This document shows positions 23,767 through 33,195 of a DNA stretch of 51,818 nucleotides, piece after piece. The notes beneath the pieces were generated by a model that was not told the DNA's origin, made no database searches, and saw nothing but the letters and a program-made list of their open reading frames with translations. A program made the position numbers and the translations under genes. Origin of the DNA: Acidobacteriota bacterium (GTDB lineage Bacteria > Acidobacteriota > Terriglobia > Acidiferrales > UBA7541); contig JAJXZD010000192.1 in NCBI GenBank assembly GCA_021780215.1, positions 1 through 51,818 of the forward strand. The letters are read 5' to 3'. How positions within the stretch are numbered: the stretch's first letter is position 1; each line of letters starts with the position of its first letter.

Positions 23767-25704
23767 CTAGGTCTCGCTGATGGCGCGATTCACGGCCTCG
23801 GAGTTGATCTTCAGCTTGCCTTCCTTCTTCAGCCGGTTCACCAGAGCGTTGTGAAAGGCGTCGAAGGCCGCATTCTGGTCGGTCTGCAGCAGTTCGCGTG
23901 CGATTCCATCCTTCTGCTTGGCGAGATCGTCGGGATTGGCGGCTTGGTGATCCAACACCCGGTACACCAGCCAGTTTCCTTCCACCTGAGCGGGAGCAGC
24001 CACCTGTCCGGCGGGTATATTGAAGGCGGCGCTCAATTGGCTGCCGGTTCCCACGTCCGGAACCGTGCTGTTGCGCGCGAAGAAGTCCGAGGTCTTCACC
24101 GCCAAGCCGAGAGCCTTTGCGGCCTGGTCAAAGTTGCCGCCGCCCTGCGAGCGCTTGGCAAGTTCCTCGGCGCGCGAGTGGGCCAGCTGGACGGATTGCT
24201 CACGCTGGTAATCAGCGAGGGCCTGGTCATGCACCTCCGCGAGGGCGGCCTGGTGCGCCGGAAGCACGTCCTTCACCGTGAGAACGGCGTAGCCGGTATC
24301 GGTCTGGATCGGCTGGCTCAGCTCGCCGGGGTGCAGCGCGAAGAGCGTCTGGTGCAGATCGGGCGAATTCCCCAGTGGGCCAAGCGGATCGCTGATGGAG
24401 ACGGGCGGCGTATCTCCTAGATCGAGGTGGAATTTCGCCGCCAGTGCGTCGATCGGCTGGCGGTCGGATTCGCGAACGGCCTCCGCCATCTGGTCGGAAA
24501 TGCTATTGGCCTCCTGGTTCACCCTCTGGTCGAGCACGATGGGCAGGATGGAGGCGCGCACTTCATCGAAGCTCTTGGTGTGCGCTGTCTCGTGGTCCAG
24601 CACTTTGATGATGTGAAACCCGTACTGCGTCTTCACCAGGCCGGAGATTCCGCCCTTCGGCAAGCTGAAGGCGGCCTGCTGGAACTCAGGCACGGTCTGC
24701 CCTTCGACGATCCAGCCGAGGTCTCCTCCTTTGGCCTTGGAAGCGTCGTCCTCGGAATATTTTCTGGCCAGTTCCTCGAAATTCGCGCCGTGCTGGGCCT
24801 GCTGCAGCACGCCCTCGGCGGTCTTGCGGATCTCGGCGATCTCCGCGTCGGTCTTGCCGATCGTCTTGAACAGGATGTGCTCGACGTGGACGCGGTTCTC
24901 GACCCTATATTCATCGATGTTGGCGTTGTAATAGGCGTGCAGCGCGTCGTCGCTCACCTGCGTCGAAGCGCGCAGCTTGGCCAGATCGAGCAGGGCATAG
25001 CGCGCCACGCGCTTTTCGGGAATCTGATAGCGCGAGGAGTTCTTGGCGAACCACGCGGCCAGCTCCGCGTCGCTGGGATGGATTGAGGCCGCCAGGTCCG
25101 CCGGCTTCACCAGCGCATATTCGATCTTCGCTTTTTCGTTGCGCCAGCGGAACTCCTGCTCGATTTCCGCCGGGGTCACCGCTACGCCGTCGGTGACAAT
25201 CTGGCGGAACTTTTCGCTGAGCATCTCAGCGCGCAACTCGCTTTCGAACTGCTCGACGGTCATTCCCGTAGACTGCTGCACCTCGCTTGCGTAACGGTCC
25301 TTCAGCCAGGTGTTGCCCGACCAAGCGTTTGGCAGAATCTCCTTGATGCGCTCGGCTTCTTCCTCCGGCGTGATCTGCATGCCCAGGCGAGCCGCCTCGT
25401 AATCGAGGGCGCGCTGGAAGATCATGTCGTTCAGGAGCTGCCGGGCATAGATGCTGCGCATCATCGGAGGGATCTGCTGGTTGCGAGCCACCTGGTTGTA
25501 TTCCCGCTGAAAATCCTCGATGGTGATTGTCTGACCGGCCACCGTGGCAATCGAACCGGCGCTCGAGGTGTTGGCCTGGCCGCTCATCAGCCCCGGTACC
25601 AGTGTCACCACCATGCTCACGCAAATCAGCACCAGAATCACGCCCATGCTGATTTTGATCCACCGGTTTCGGTCAAGATCCCGCTGCTGGATGCTTCGCA
25701 ACAT
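23767..25704 (-). CDS. ppiD: PpiD-like membrane-anchored peptidyl-prolyl isomerase
   Basis: Periplasmic foldase anchored in the inner membrane. The 645-residue protein starts with a charged segment and one membrane helix (about residues 17-40), then a SurA/PpiD N-terminal chaperone region (ATVAGQTITIEDFQREYNQV). A central parvulin domain (about 270-375) has VEHILFKTIGK, GGDLGWIVEGQTVPEFQQAAF and YGFHIIKVLDH. A second, degenerate parvulin-like segment follows (about 440-600). The size and single anchor match PpiD, which helps secreted proteins fold near the Sec translocon. The ATG is followed by a typical MLRSIQQRDLDRNRW lead-in. It reads toward the end of the benzoyl-CoA reductase operon. Confidence 0.87.
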   Translation of the reverse strand: MLRSIQQRDLDRNRWIKISMGVILVLICVSMVVTLVPGLMSGQANTSSAGSIATVAGQTITIEDFQREYNQVARNQQIPPMMRSIYARQLLNDMIFQRALDYEAARLGMQITPEEEAERIKEILPNAWSGNTWLKDRYASEVQQSTGMTVEQFESELRAEMLSEKFRQIVTDGVAVTPAEIEQEFRWRNEKAKIEYALVKPADLAASIHPSDAELAAWFAKNSSRYQIPEKRVARYALLDLAKLRASTQVSDDALHAYYNANIDEYRVENRVHVEHILFKTIGKTDAEIAEIRKTAEGVLQQAQHGANFEELARKYSEDDASKAKGGDLGWIVEGQTVPEFQQAAFSLPKGGISGLVKTQYGFHIIKVLDHETAHTKSFDEVRASILPIVLDQRVNQEANSISDQMAEAVRESDRQPIDALAAKFHLDLGDTPPVSISDPLGPLGNSPDLHQTLFALHPGELSQPIQTDTGYAVLTVKDVLPAHQAALAEVHDQALADYQREQSVQLAHSRAEELAKRSQGGGNFDQAAKALGLAVKTSDFFARNSTVPDVGTGSQLSAAFNIPAGQVAAPAQVEGNWLVYRVLDHQAANPDDLAKQKDGIARELLQTDQNAAFDAFHNALVNRLKKEGKLKINSEAVNRAISET

Positions 25705-25845
25705 TCTTCCGCACAGCCTTTCTTCCTTGGAATGTCGTCATTATAGCCAACTAACGCGCCGTTTCCCATCGTCAAGAGAAATGCCGCCCCTTGAACCGCG
25801 TGGTCCACGGCGGGAACCGGGCCAAAGCACCGCGGAGGGGGCGGG

Positions 25846-28200
25846 TCAGTTGCGGGCGGCGGGAGCGGCGGTGAGCAGTTGGCGGATTTCGCTGGCCTGC
25901 GCGAAATTAGGGCTGAGCTGCAATGTCTCCTCGAACTGTTTCTTCGCGTCGGCAGCGCGGCCGGCCTTCTCGTAGGCCATGCCCAGATGGTAATGGTAGG
26001 TTGGATTTCTTGGATCACTCTTGACGGCCTGTTGCAGCATTTCGGCGGCGCCGCTATAAACGCCCTGCTGGTAATATGCCCAGCCGAGGGTGTCCGCGGT
26101 ATTGGGAAGGTTCGGCAGCCCGCGCCGGGCCGTCTGCGCCAGTGACAGCGCCACGTTGATATTCCCGCCATGCTGGAGCATCAGGTAAGCCAGATTGTTG
26201 GCCGCCACAGGATAATCCGGCTGAATTTGCAGCGCCTGCTGGTAGAGGTTTTGGGCCTTCTGCCAATTGCCGCGAGTCTCGAGCAGTGAGCCCAGCGCGA
26301 TGTACACGCGGACATCGCGGGGATTGGATTGCAGCGCCTGCTGTTCGTCGGCGATGGCCTGATCGAGCGAGCCGCTGCCGATCAGCACGTTTGTCAGCAT
26401 CAGGAAAGCTGGGACGTTATTCTGGTCGAGATCAATGGCTTTCCGAAAGGCCGCTTCGGCCTTCGCCTGGTCCTGGTTGCGAAGCTCCACCTGTCCAAGC
26501 AGCAGATAGAAGTTGCTGCTGTTGGGCACGCGGGCAATCTGCTGTTGGACGCGCTGGAGTGCCTGCGCGGGCCGCTTTTGCCCGAGGTCCGTGTTGACCA
26601 GGCCCGTGAGCGCGTCGGCTGCCGCGGGATTGAGCGACAGCGCCTGCTCGTAATATTTCGCGGCTTCGGCGGGCTTCTTCTGCGCCGCGCGCAGATCGCC
26701 CATGCGCGCGTAAGGCGCGGCGTCCTTCGGCGCGACCTCGAGGGCCTTTTGCAGGTCCGCTTCCGTCCCCTTCCAATCGCCCTTTGCGAAAAGTGCCCGC
26801 GCGTGGAAGAGATAGCCCTCGGGGGAATGCGGCTCGATGCGGATGAGTTCCTCGCTGCTGTCGGCCAATAGCGCCGTATTGCCATTGCGGGCCGCCAGTG
26901 TGGCCAGCGCTCGCTCCGGCTCGATCATCCCGGGACGAAGCTGCTCCACCCGCAGCCATTCGGCCTGCGCTTCGCCCAGATTTCCCGCGTCCGCATAGGC
27001 GATGCCGAGCTGATAGTGGGCCAGGGGATTGTCCGGCGCGGCCTTCACGGCTGATTCGAGAACCGGAATCGCATCGCTCGGTTTCCCTTGCGCGGTGAGG
27101 ATCTCGCCGCGCAGGACCAGGGAATTGGGATCGTTCGGTGAATCCTTCAGAATCGCGTCGTTAAGCTTTGTTGCCTCGTCGAGATGTCCCTGGAGGATCA
27201 GGACCTGAATGTAGGTCTTGGTGACGGCCTCGTTTTTGGGATATTCGGCGTGCAGAGAGGTGAACTCGGCGGCCGCTTTGTCCATCTGATGGGTAGCCAG
27301 GTAAAAATCCCCCAGCATGCGATAGCCGGAGGGGTTGTCCTTCAAAGCTGTTTTGGCATCGCGCAGAACCTGCTCGGCTGTGTCCAGGCGGCCTTCGGCG
27401 GCGTAGAGCTCGGCCAGCGTGGCGCGGGGCAGGGGATCGCCGGGATTCATCGCAATGGCGGATTGGAACTGCTTTTCCGCTTCCGGCCAGCGCTTCTGCG
27501 ATTGATAGAAGCGGCCCAGCGTCAGCGCAGCGGACATGGATTTCGGATCGAGCGCCAGCGACTTCAGAAAATTCTGTTCCGCCCCGGCATCGTCGTGATT
27601 CTTTTCCTGCAGCAGGGCCAGGCTCAGGTAGGAGGCGGCGCGGTCGGGGTTCATGGCGACCGCCTTCTGCGCTTCCTGCAAGGCTTTGGCCAGGTCTCCG
27701 GAGCCGGCATCCGCCTCCGCCACCAGTATTTGCGCCTCCGCGTTTTGCGGATCGGTTTTCAGCACAGCTTCCGCGTGGTCGCGCGCGTCGGGAAATTGCC
27801 TCGCGCTGAGCAGAAGACTCCCCAGCGCCAGTTGCGCGCGGGAGTTTCCCGGCTCGGCATCCACCGCGCGGAGCAGCTCCTGATAGGCGTGCAGGGAATC
27901 GCCCTCCCGCTCGAAGCATTGCGCAAGCTGGTAATGCGCGTCCGCATTCCGCGGATCAATCTTCAGGGCATTTTGAAATTCGATGGCTGCTTCGCGATAT
28001 TTCCCCTTCGCGAAGTAGCTGCTGCCTTTCTCGAGGTACTTCCTCTTCTGCGCCTGTGGGTCGCGGGAACAGCCGGCTGCAAGTAGCGCCCCGCAAAGAA
28101 GCGCCAGGAAGACCAGACGGCACGCACGCGAGGATTCGCCATGCGTACGGCGTGCTCCCCGGCCGGCCGATGAAAATGCGCGAGAAAAATGCGTGGCCAC
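25846..28200 (-). CDS. Long TPR-repeat lipoprotein
   Basis: A 784-residue lipoprotein made almost entirely of tetratricopeptide repeats (I estimate about 20). The lipobox LLAAGC puts the acylated cysteine at residue 44 of the chosen start. Repeats show the A-x-x-x-Y and G-x-x-x-x-A pattern (AHYQLAQCFEREGDSLHAYQELLRA, AYYQQGVYSGAAEMLQQAV). It resembles TPR proteins such as PrsT, found with polysaccharide export and PEP-CTERM sorting, but no such genes are nearby. The start is uncertain: the only in-frame candidate near the signal peptide is GTG 28200. It lacks a ribosome-binding site, while a TATGCT lies 11 nt upstream (28217-28212), suggesting a leaderless start. Confidence 0.78.
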   Translation of the reverse strand: MATHFSRAFSSAGRGARRTHGESSRACRLVFLALLCGALLAAGCSRDPQAQKRKYLEKGSSYFAKGKYREAAIEFQNALKIDPRNADAHYQLAQCFEREGDSLHAYQELLRAVDAEPGNSRAQLALGSLLLSARQFPDARDHAEAVLKTDPQNAEAQILVAEADAGSGDLAKALQEAQKAVAMNPDRAASYLSLALLQEKNHDDAGAEQNFLKSLALDPKSMSAALTLGRFYQSQKRWPEAEKQFQSAIAMNPGDPLPRATLAELYAAEGRLDTAEQVLRDAKTALKDNPSGYRMLGDFYLATHQMDKAAAEFTSLHAEYPKNEAVTKTYIQVLILQGHLDEATKLNDAILKDSPNDPNSLVLRGEILTAQGKPSDAIPVLESAVKAAPDNPLAHYQLGIAYADAGNLGEAQAEWLRVEQLRPGMIEPERALATLAARNGNTALLADSSEELIRIEPHSPEGYLFHARALFAKGDWKGTEADLQKALEVAPKDAAPYARMGDLRAAQKKPAEAAKYYEQALSLNPAAADALTGLVNTDLGQKRPAQALQRVQQQIARVPNSSNFYLLLGQVELRNQDQAKAEAAFRKAIDLDQNNVPAFLMLTNVLIGSGSLDQAIADEQQALQSNPRDVRVYIALGSLLETRGNWQKAQNLYQQALQIQPDYPVAANNLAYLMLQHGGNINVALSLAQTARRGLPNLPNTADTLGWAYYQQGVYSGAAEMLQQAVKSDPRNPTYHYHLGMAYEKAGRAADAKKQFEETLQLSPNFAQASEIRQLLTAAPAARN

Positions 28201-28499
28201 AAGGGCAAAGTAGCATACCTGCGAGGCGGGTATGCGGCTATTTTGGACGGCGTTTCTCAGCGCCAACCGGGTACAGAGAGACGGCGTATGGCTTCCGGCA
28301 GAGAGCCCGCCGGTAAACTGCGGGGGTTGGCTATTAACCAATTGTCCCAGTACTGATGGGCTAGAGACACGCCGTCGCATCCGTGTTGTACACTGAGCAT
28401 CTGCCATGAGCAGACGGACGTCGCTCGCGGAGGCCAGCCCGAATCCCGCACTTCGCGCCGTTCAGCTCCCGTAGCGCCCCGGGAGAACAAAGGACACCT
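28201..28499. promoter_or_regulatory. Divergent intergenic region, TPR lipoprotein / PilZ gene
   Basis: No gene is supported in this 299-bp gap. On the minus strand TATGCT (28217-28212) is a possible -10 for the TPR gene. On the plus strand TACACT (28389-28394) is a possible -10 for the PilZ gene; neither has a good -35. A near-palindrome, TTGGCTATTAACCAA (28327-28341), lies between them and could be an operator. Confidence 0.3.
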
Positions 28500-28922
28500 A
28501 TGGCTGAGACGAAAAATGCGGTTCCCGGTGTGGCCAGCGAAAACACCACAGAAAGGCGCCGTTCGCACCGCGTGCAGATCGCGATGCCCGTGCTCGTTCG
28601 CGGGAAGCGGGCCGGCCAGCCTTTCGAGGAGCGGACGCATACGATTTCCGTGAATGCGCACGGCTGTATGGTTCAGATGGCCACGCCGGTGGCGCGCGCC
28701 CAGGAAGTCTCTATCGTCAACACCAAGACCGCGGAAGAGCTGCCGTGCACCGTGAGCTTCATTGGGCAGCGTGATGGCGGAAAATTAGAGGTTGGCGTTG
28801 AATTTGCCGAGGCCTCCCCGGTCTTCTGGCGCATCGCTTTCCCGCCCGAGAATTGGAATCCCGCCGAGCGCAAGCGGCCTCTGACGCCAATGATGCCCGC
28901 CCAATTCCGAGCCAAGCGCTGA
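28500..28922 (+). CDS. PilZ-domain protein
   Basis: A 140-residue single-domain protein. The cyclic-di-GMP binding signature is visible as an Arg-rich start (TERRRSHRVQIAMPV, giving R-x-x-x-R) and a degenerate N-x-x-G segment (TISVNAHGCMVQM) in place of the usual D/N-x-S-x-x-G. The last 35 residues (WRIAFPPENWNPAERKRP) are an extension often seen in Acidobacterial PilZ proteins. It probably senses c-di-GMP in the cytosol to control surface or motility functions, though the altered second motif may weaken binding. AAAGGA precedes the ATG by 6 nt. Confidence 0.78.
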   Translation: MAETKNAVPGVASENTTERRRSHRVQIAMPVLVRGKRAGQPFEERTHTISVNAHGCMVQMATPVARAQEVSIVNTKTAEELPCTVSFIGQRDGGKLEVGVEFAEASPVFWRIAFPPENWNPAERKRPLTPMMPAQFRAKR

Positions 28923-28938
28923 CGCTGCGGCAATCGCC

Positions 28939-31140
28939 TTACAGGGTCCCAAAGACGACTACTGCGTTCGGCGTCCCCACATAGACTTTGCCATTGGCAA
29001 TCATTGGGGTGACGAACTTATCGCTGCCACTGGTGTTGAATTGGTCGCGCGTGCCTGCCTGCTTGCTGTTGTAGAGCTCGGTGAGGTTCGTTGCGTTGAA
29101 GGCGTGCAGGACTCCGATGCTGCCGTTTTCGATGGCCCAGACGATCCCGTTCGACGTGCCGTTTGAAGAGATGCTTGGCGTGGTGCCGGGATAGTTGAAC
29201 ACGGTGCCGCTCGAAAAGGGCGCTAAGGATACCAGGGCATTGACGATGGGAAACGCGAGCAGGTTGGTATGCACGGCGCCATAATAAATGGTGTTATTGA
29301 AATAGGCGGGCGCGGAAAAAACGGCGCCGAACGCTGAAGGGATCTCCTGGTAGATGGCGCTGTCGCTGCTCGCGTTGAATTTTCCCATGTTGTCTCGATT
29401 CACCACGTACATGTGCCCATCTTTGCCGGCTCCCACGGCGAGGTGCTGGACTGTTCCGGAACCGTCCGTGAGGTCGGGCAATACGATCGCGCCTCCCGAA
29501 CCGAGGTCCTGATCGTTATTCGATTCCGTGACAGTGTTGTGCATGGTGAAATAATCCGCCACGGACAGGCCCCCGCCCGACGCCGACACCTTCAGGAAAG
29601 AGTTGCCGAAGTCGCCTTTCACCGGGAAGCCGTTAGCGTCCAGCGAAGTATCGAAGGTTCCGTTCGCCGTCAAATAATAGATATAGCCGGAACTGTCCGC
29701 TGCAGGCCCCGCACCGGCCATCCAAATTGAGCCGCCGTTCCCATTGGGGGTGGTATTGATTACGCTGGTTTGCTGCAGGTTCGATTCGCTGTAGCCCATC
29801 AACCAGCCCTGATAGCTTCCATTATCGCAGTGCGAAGTCCAGGTCAGATAAATTGTCCCATTCAGCAGCAGCAGTGCGGACCGCTCCACGTATTGCTTCG
29901 GATCAAACGTCTGCCCGGAGGCCGTCGCCTGAATGACTGTCGGACCGCCATTCAGCTCCGCGCCGGTCGTCAGATCAATTGCATGCAGGCGATCGTACAA
30001 GGCATTGGTCTGCGGGTTTAGGGACATGGCCACCAGGAACATTGTTCCGTTGGGCCCGGCTTTCGGGTCAATCACCGGTGTTGAAGTGATGCCTACGTTG
30101 GGACTGACCTGTGTACACCCGCCAATATCGGTGGTAGTTGGGGCTATTTCCGGGCTGGGAGCCACTGAAACCGACCACAAGGGAGCGCCGGGCGTGTCCG
30201 CGTCAAAGGCGTACACCATATCCTCTTCCGTCACCACGTAGACGACGTTGTGCTTCGCTCCGTTGATCGTCAAGCCAGGGACATAGAGAGGCTCCGCGTC
30301 CACCAAGCCTGTCACCGGCAGCACGCCCAACTTGCCGAACGTGGTCTGATTTACATTCGCCGTTGTCAGGATGGTCTCGTTCGCATTCAGCCCCTGCCGC
30401 GTATTGTCGTTGTGATATGTCAGGACGGTCACGCTACTTGGGGGCGGCGTACTATTGACTGTCAGCAAGGCGGCGCGGCTCGTCTGGCTTCCGTATGCGT
30501 TGCTCACCACCACCTGAAACGTCTGCCCGCTGTCGCCCAGGACGGTTGCAGGCGTGGTGTAACTGGCGGAGGTGGCTCCCGTAATGTTCGTACTGGTCGT
30601 GGCATATTGCCACAGGTAGCTGAGCGGGGCAGTGCCCGTGGCAACCACGCTGAATGTTGCCGTCTGTCCCACGATCACAGTCTGGTCCGCCGGTTGCGTG
30701 GTGATCACGGGCAGGCCATTCACCGTCAAGGTTGCGGCGTTGCTGGTGACTTTGCCCGCAACATTGCTCACCACCACGCGGTAGGTGTTTCCGCTGTCTG
30801 CGGAGGTGGTGGAGGCGATGGTATAGCTGGCCGAAGTGGCTCCGGCGATGTTTGCGCCGGTGGCGGCATTCTGCCATTGATAGCTGAGCGGGGCAGTGCC
30901 CGTGGCGGCCACGCTGAATGTTGCAGATTGCCCGGCAGTGACCGTAACGCTGGCCGGTTGCAAGGAAATCGCCGGGGCAACGGGCGTTCCGGTGTTCGTG
31001 TTGACCGAGCCGGCATAGCATGCCGCCAATCCGAGCGACAGCACGACGAACACCAGCGGCACCTCAACAAACCGTCTGCGTGTCCCCGGTATCTGCGCGG
31101 CGCGAAGATTTCCACGGCTGCCAATCACGTTTGCACTCAT
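28939..31140 (-). CDS. Lipoprotein with two Ig-like repeats and a PQQ-type beta-propeller
   Basis: A 733-residue exported protein. A hydrophobic segment ending LSLGLAAC is a lipobox, placing the acylated cysteine near residue 41. Two tandem Ig-like domains of about 85 residues follow, both containing TGTAPLSY and GATSASYT. The rest (about 235-733) is a beta-propeller-like region with repeated aromatic/Gly blades (VVYVVTEEDMVYAFDADTPG, GKVYVGTPNAVVVFG), as in PQQ-type or BamB-like propellers. No PQQ-enzyme catalytic motif is evident, so an adhesive or scaffolding role at the outer membrane is the simplest guess. The ribosome-binding site is weak. Confidence 0.75.
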   Translation of the reverse strand: MSANVIGSRGNLRAAQIPGTRRRFVEVPLVFVVLSLGLAACYAGSVNTNTGTPVAPAISLQPASVTVTAGQSATFSVAATGTAPLSYQWQNAATGANIAGATSASYTIASTTSADSGNTYRVVVSNVAGKVTSNAATLTVNGLPVITTQPADQTVIVGQTATFSVVATGTAPLSYLWQYATTSTNITGATSASYTTPATVLGDSGQTFQVVVSNAYGSQTSRAALLTVNSTPPPSSVTVLTYHNDNTRQGLNANETILTTANVNQTTFGKLGVLPVTGLVDAEPLYVPGLTINGAKHNVVYVVTEEDMVYAFDADTPGAPLWSVSVAPSPEIAPTTTDIGGCTQVSPNVGITSTPVIDPKAGPNGTMFLVAMSLNPQTNALYDRLHAIDLTTGAELNGGPTVIQATASGQTFDPKQYVERSALLLLNGTIYLTWTSHCDNGSYQGWLMGYSESNLQQTSVINTTPNGNGGSIWMAGAGPAADSSGYIYYLTANGTFDTSLDANGFPVKGDFGNSFLKVSASGGGLSVADYFTMHNTVTESNNDQDLGSGGAIVLPDLTDGSGTVQHLAVGAGKDGHMYVVNRDNMGKFNASSDSAIYQEIPSAFGAVFSAPAYFNNTIYYGAVHTNLLAFPIVNALVSLAPFSSGTVFNYPGTTPSISSNGTSNGIVWAIENGSIGVLHAFNATNLTELYNSKQAGTRDQFNTSGSDKFVTPMIANGKVYVGTPNAVVVFGTL
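30617..30660. repeat. Copy 1 of a DNA repeat inside the Ig-like domains
   Basis: This 44-bp stretch differs from 30881-30924 at only two positions; the first 26 bp are identical. It encodes the ATFSVVATGTAPLSY part of the second Ig-like domain and shows a recent duplication or gene conversion between the domains. Confidence 0.7.
30881..30924. repeat. Copy 2 of a DNA repeat inside the Ig-like domains
   Basis: Partner of 30617-30660, lying in the first Ig-like domain 264 bp away (one domain length). Conservation at the DNA level exceeds that of the rest of the two domains. Confidence 0.7.
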
Positions 31141-31428
31141 GAGCGCTGATTCACCATCTCGATTTCGGCCCGGTTGACAGTTGGATAGCCTCCAGCGCTG
31201 CGGCCGGGAGAACGCCAGCGCTTTCCCGCAGACGGAGCTAGCTTTTTGGGCGATTCGGATGATGCCCTAGGTAATGCTCCGGCGCCACTTGGTCCAACTT
31301 TCACGGCGCTGGGCACGCCGTCTTTTCAATGTTAGTACATCCCGCGAAGTTCGCAAACGGAAATTGGCGCGGACATGCTCGCGGGGGAGACCTGTGTCAC
31401 GAGCCGGGGATGGCTGGCGAATGGCTGA
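31141..31428. other. Intergenic region without a supported gene
   Basis: This 288-bp gap lies between the end of msrQ and the start of the Ig-repeat lipoprotein, which are both on the minus strand. Short open frames here continue as shadows of msrQ. A TTGACA occurs on the plus strand (31173-31178) without a matching -10. I see no convincing promoter for the lipoprotein gene. Confidence 0.4.
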
Positions 31429-32076
31429 TTACGCGGTGGCGGATCCCTTCTTTCCCGGAACGGGTCCCGCGGAAATTCGTTTGCGCAATCTCTCGATCCC
31501 ATGGCCCAGCCTCCAGGCCAGCAGGATCGTCACGAGAAATGCGTAGGCCAGCGGCCGCCGAACGTCCGACTTGACCAGCCAGTAGTAGTGGACTACGCCG
31601 GCAATGGCCGCGGCGTAAATGGCCCGGTGCAACATCTGCCAGCGTCTCCCGCCAAGGCGGCGTATCCAGCCCCTCGTGGCAGTCAATGCCAGGGGAATCA
31701 GAAGTACGAAGCCGGTGAATCCCACGGTGATGTATGGCCGCTTGTGGATGTCCTTCCACATTTCCGCCCAGGCAAAGGAATGGTCCAGCCATATCCAGGT
31801 GGTGAAGTGCAGACAGACGTAGAAAAAGGCAAACAGTCCCAGCATCCGGCGGAAGCGAATGAGCAGCGACAGGCGCGGGATTTTGCGGAGCGGACTGATT
31901 GCCAGCGTGAGCACAAGGAACCGCAGGGTCCATTCGCCCGTCCGGTGAGTGATGAAGGTGACCGGGTCGGCGCCCATCTCGTCGTGCAAGCCGCGCCAGA
32001 CGAGATCCCCAAGCGGCACAAGGCAGAGCAGGAACAACGCGGCCTTGGTCCATTTGCTCGTCAAAAAGGAGTTCAA
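31429..32076 (-). CDS. msrQ: Heme-binding membrane subunit of the MsrPQ repair system
   Basis: MsrQ is a multi-pass inner-membrane b-type cytochrome that passes quinone electrons to periplasmic MsrP. The 215-residue protein has about six membrane helices with candidate heme histidines in FYVCLHFTTW and GVVHYYWLVKSD, and the family segment RRLGGRRWQMLHRAIYA. The longest frame extends upstream into msrP, but a TTG at 32076, 13 nt after the msrP stop and with GAGGG about 10 nt away, gives the expected family length and N-terminus (LNSFLTSKWTK). It is co-transcribed with msrP. Confidence 0.88.
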   Translation of the reverse strand: MNSFLTSKWTKAALFLLCLVPLGDLVWRGLHDEMGADPVTFITHRTGEWTLRFLVLTLAISPLRKIPRLSLLIRFRRMLGLFAFFYVCLHFTTWIWLDHSFAWAEMWKDIHKRPYITVGFTGFVLLIPLALTATRGWIRRLGGRRWQMLHRAIYAAAIAGVVHYYWLVKSDVRRPLAYAFLVTILLAWRLGHGIERLRKRISAGPVPGKKGSATA

Positions 32077-32089
32077 CGGTGCCGCGCCC

Positions 32090-33067
32090 TCAGAAATACT
32101 TGCGCAGGTCCATGCCCGCATACATGCTCGCCACCTGATCGCCGTAGCCATTGAACATCAGGGTGGGAATGCGCCGGTTGAACAATCCCAGACCGGGCCC
32201 GATCCGGCGTTCGGTGGCCTGGCTCCAGCGCGGATGGTCCACGTGCGGATTGACGTTCGAATAGAAGCCGTATTCGCGCGGATTCTCGAGGTTCCAGGAG
32301 GTCTGTGGCTGGTACTTGACGAAGCGAATCTTCACGATGGACTTGATGCTCTTGAAGCCGTACTTCCACGGAATCACCATCCGCACGGGAGCGCCGTCCT
32401 GATTCGGCAGCGTTTCTCCGTACATTCCCACACACAGCAGTGCCAGCGGGTGCAAGGCTTCGTCAAGCCGCAGTCCCTCGACGTAGGGAAACTCGATGCC
32501 AGCCTGCCCCGAAGAAAGCATTTGGCGCGAATCATAGAAGCTCTGGAAGGCGACGAAGCGCGCCTTGGAAGTCGGCTCGACAAGCTTCGCCAGGACGTTC
32601 AGCGGAAAGCCGATCCACGGCACCACGATGGACCAGGCCTCGACGCAGCGGTGCCGGTAGATGCGCTCCTCGAGCGGCGCCAGCTTCAGAATCTCTTCCA
32701 TCGTGAAAGTGCGCGGCTTGGCTACTTCGCCTTCGACCGAAATGCTCCATGGCGAGACCTGGAAGTTCCGTGCGTTTACGGCCGGATCGGTCTTGTCGGT
32801 CCCAAACTCGTAAAAGTTGTTCCAGTGCGTCGTTTTTTCGATGGGAGTCTCGGGCTCCGAGGTGCTGCCCGGCCATTTCACCACTCCTTCCAGAGGCACC
32901 GGGACCGAGCCGGTGCCGCGGCCCGCCAGCCATTCCGGCAGTTTTCTCCATCCGGCCACCGCTCCCGAAGTTGCCAGGAGTCCCAGTAGAAAATTGCGGC
33001 GTCCCATGTAAAGCCGCTTCGGCGTAACGTCCGCATAGGTCAGATCCGGCTTGCGCTGCACCAGCAT
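32090..33067 (-). CDS. msrP: Periplasmic methionine-sulfoxide reductase, Mo catalytic subunit
   Basis: MsrP repairs oxidised methionine in periplasmic proteins. The 325-residue protein has a twin-arginine signal (R23 R24 in GRRNFLLGLL), consistent with export of a folded molybdopterin enzyme. The Mo-ligating cysteine is C141 (RHRCVEAWSIVVPW), and DPAVNARNFQVSPW and MVIPWKYGFKS match the family. The open frame also offers TTG 33091, but the ATG at 33067 has a GGGAGGG ribosome-binding site and gives the usual start. It precedes msrQ in a two-gene operon. In E. coli this pair responds to hypochlorous acid; no such regulator is seen here. Confidence 0.93.
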   Translation of the reverse strand: MLVQRKPDLTYADVTPKRLYMGRRNFLLGLLATSGAVAGWRKLPEWLAGRGTGSVPVPLEGVVKWPGSTSEPETPIEKTTHWNNFYEFGTDKTDPAVNARNFQVSPWSISVEGEVAKPRTFTMEEILKLAPLEERIYRHRCVEAWSIVVPWIGFPLNVLAKLVEPTSKARFVAFQSFYDSRQMLSSGQAGIEFPYVEGLRLDEALHPLALLCVGMYGETLPNQDGAPVRMVIPWKYGFKSIKSIVKIRFVKYQPQTSWNLENPREYGFYSNVNPHVDHPRWSQATERRIGPGLGLFNRRIPTLMFNGYGDQVASMYAGMDLRKYF

Positions 33068-33195
33068 GGCGCCCTCCCGGTGGGGTTTCAAACAGTGTAC
33101 GCGTTCCGCCTCTTATTTGGATGCGGGAGATTTCCCGCGGGTCAAGAGCCTTGCGCCGGCGCGAAGGTCCCGCTCGACGCCTGCGCCGCGGGGCC

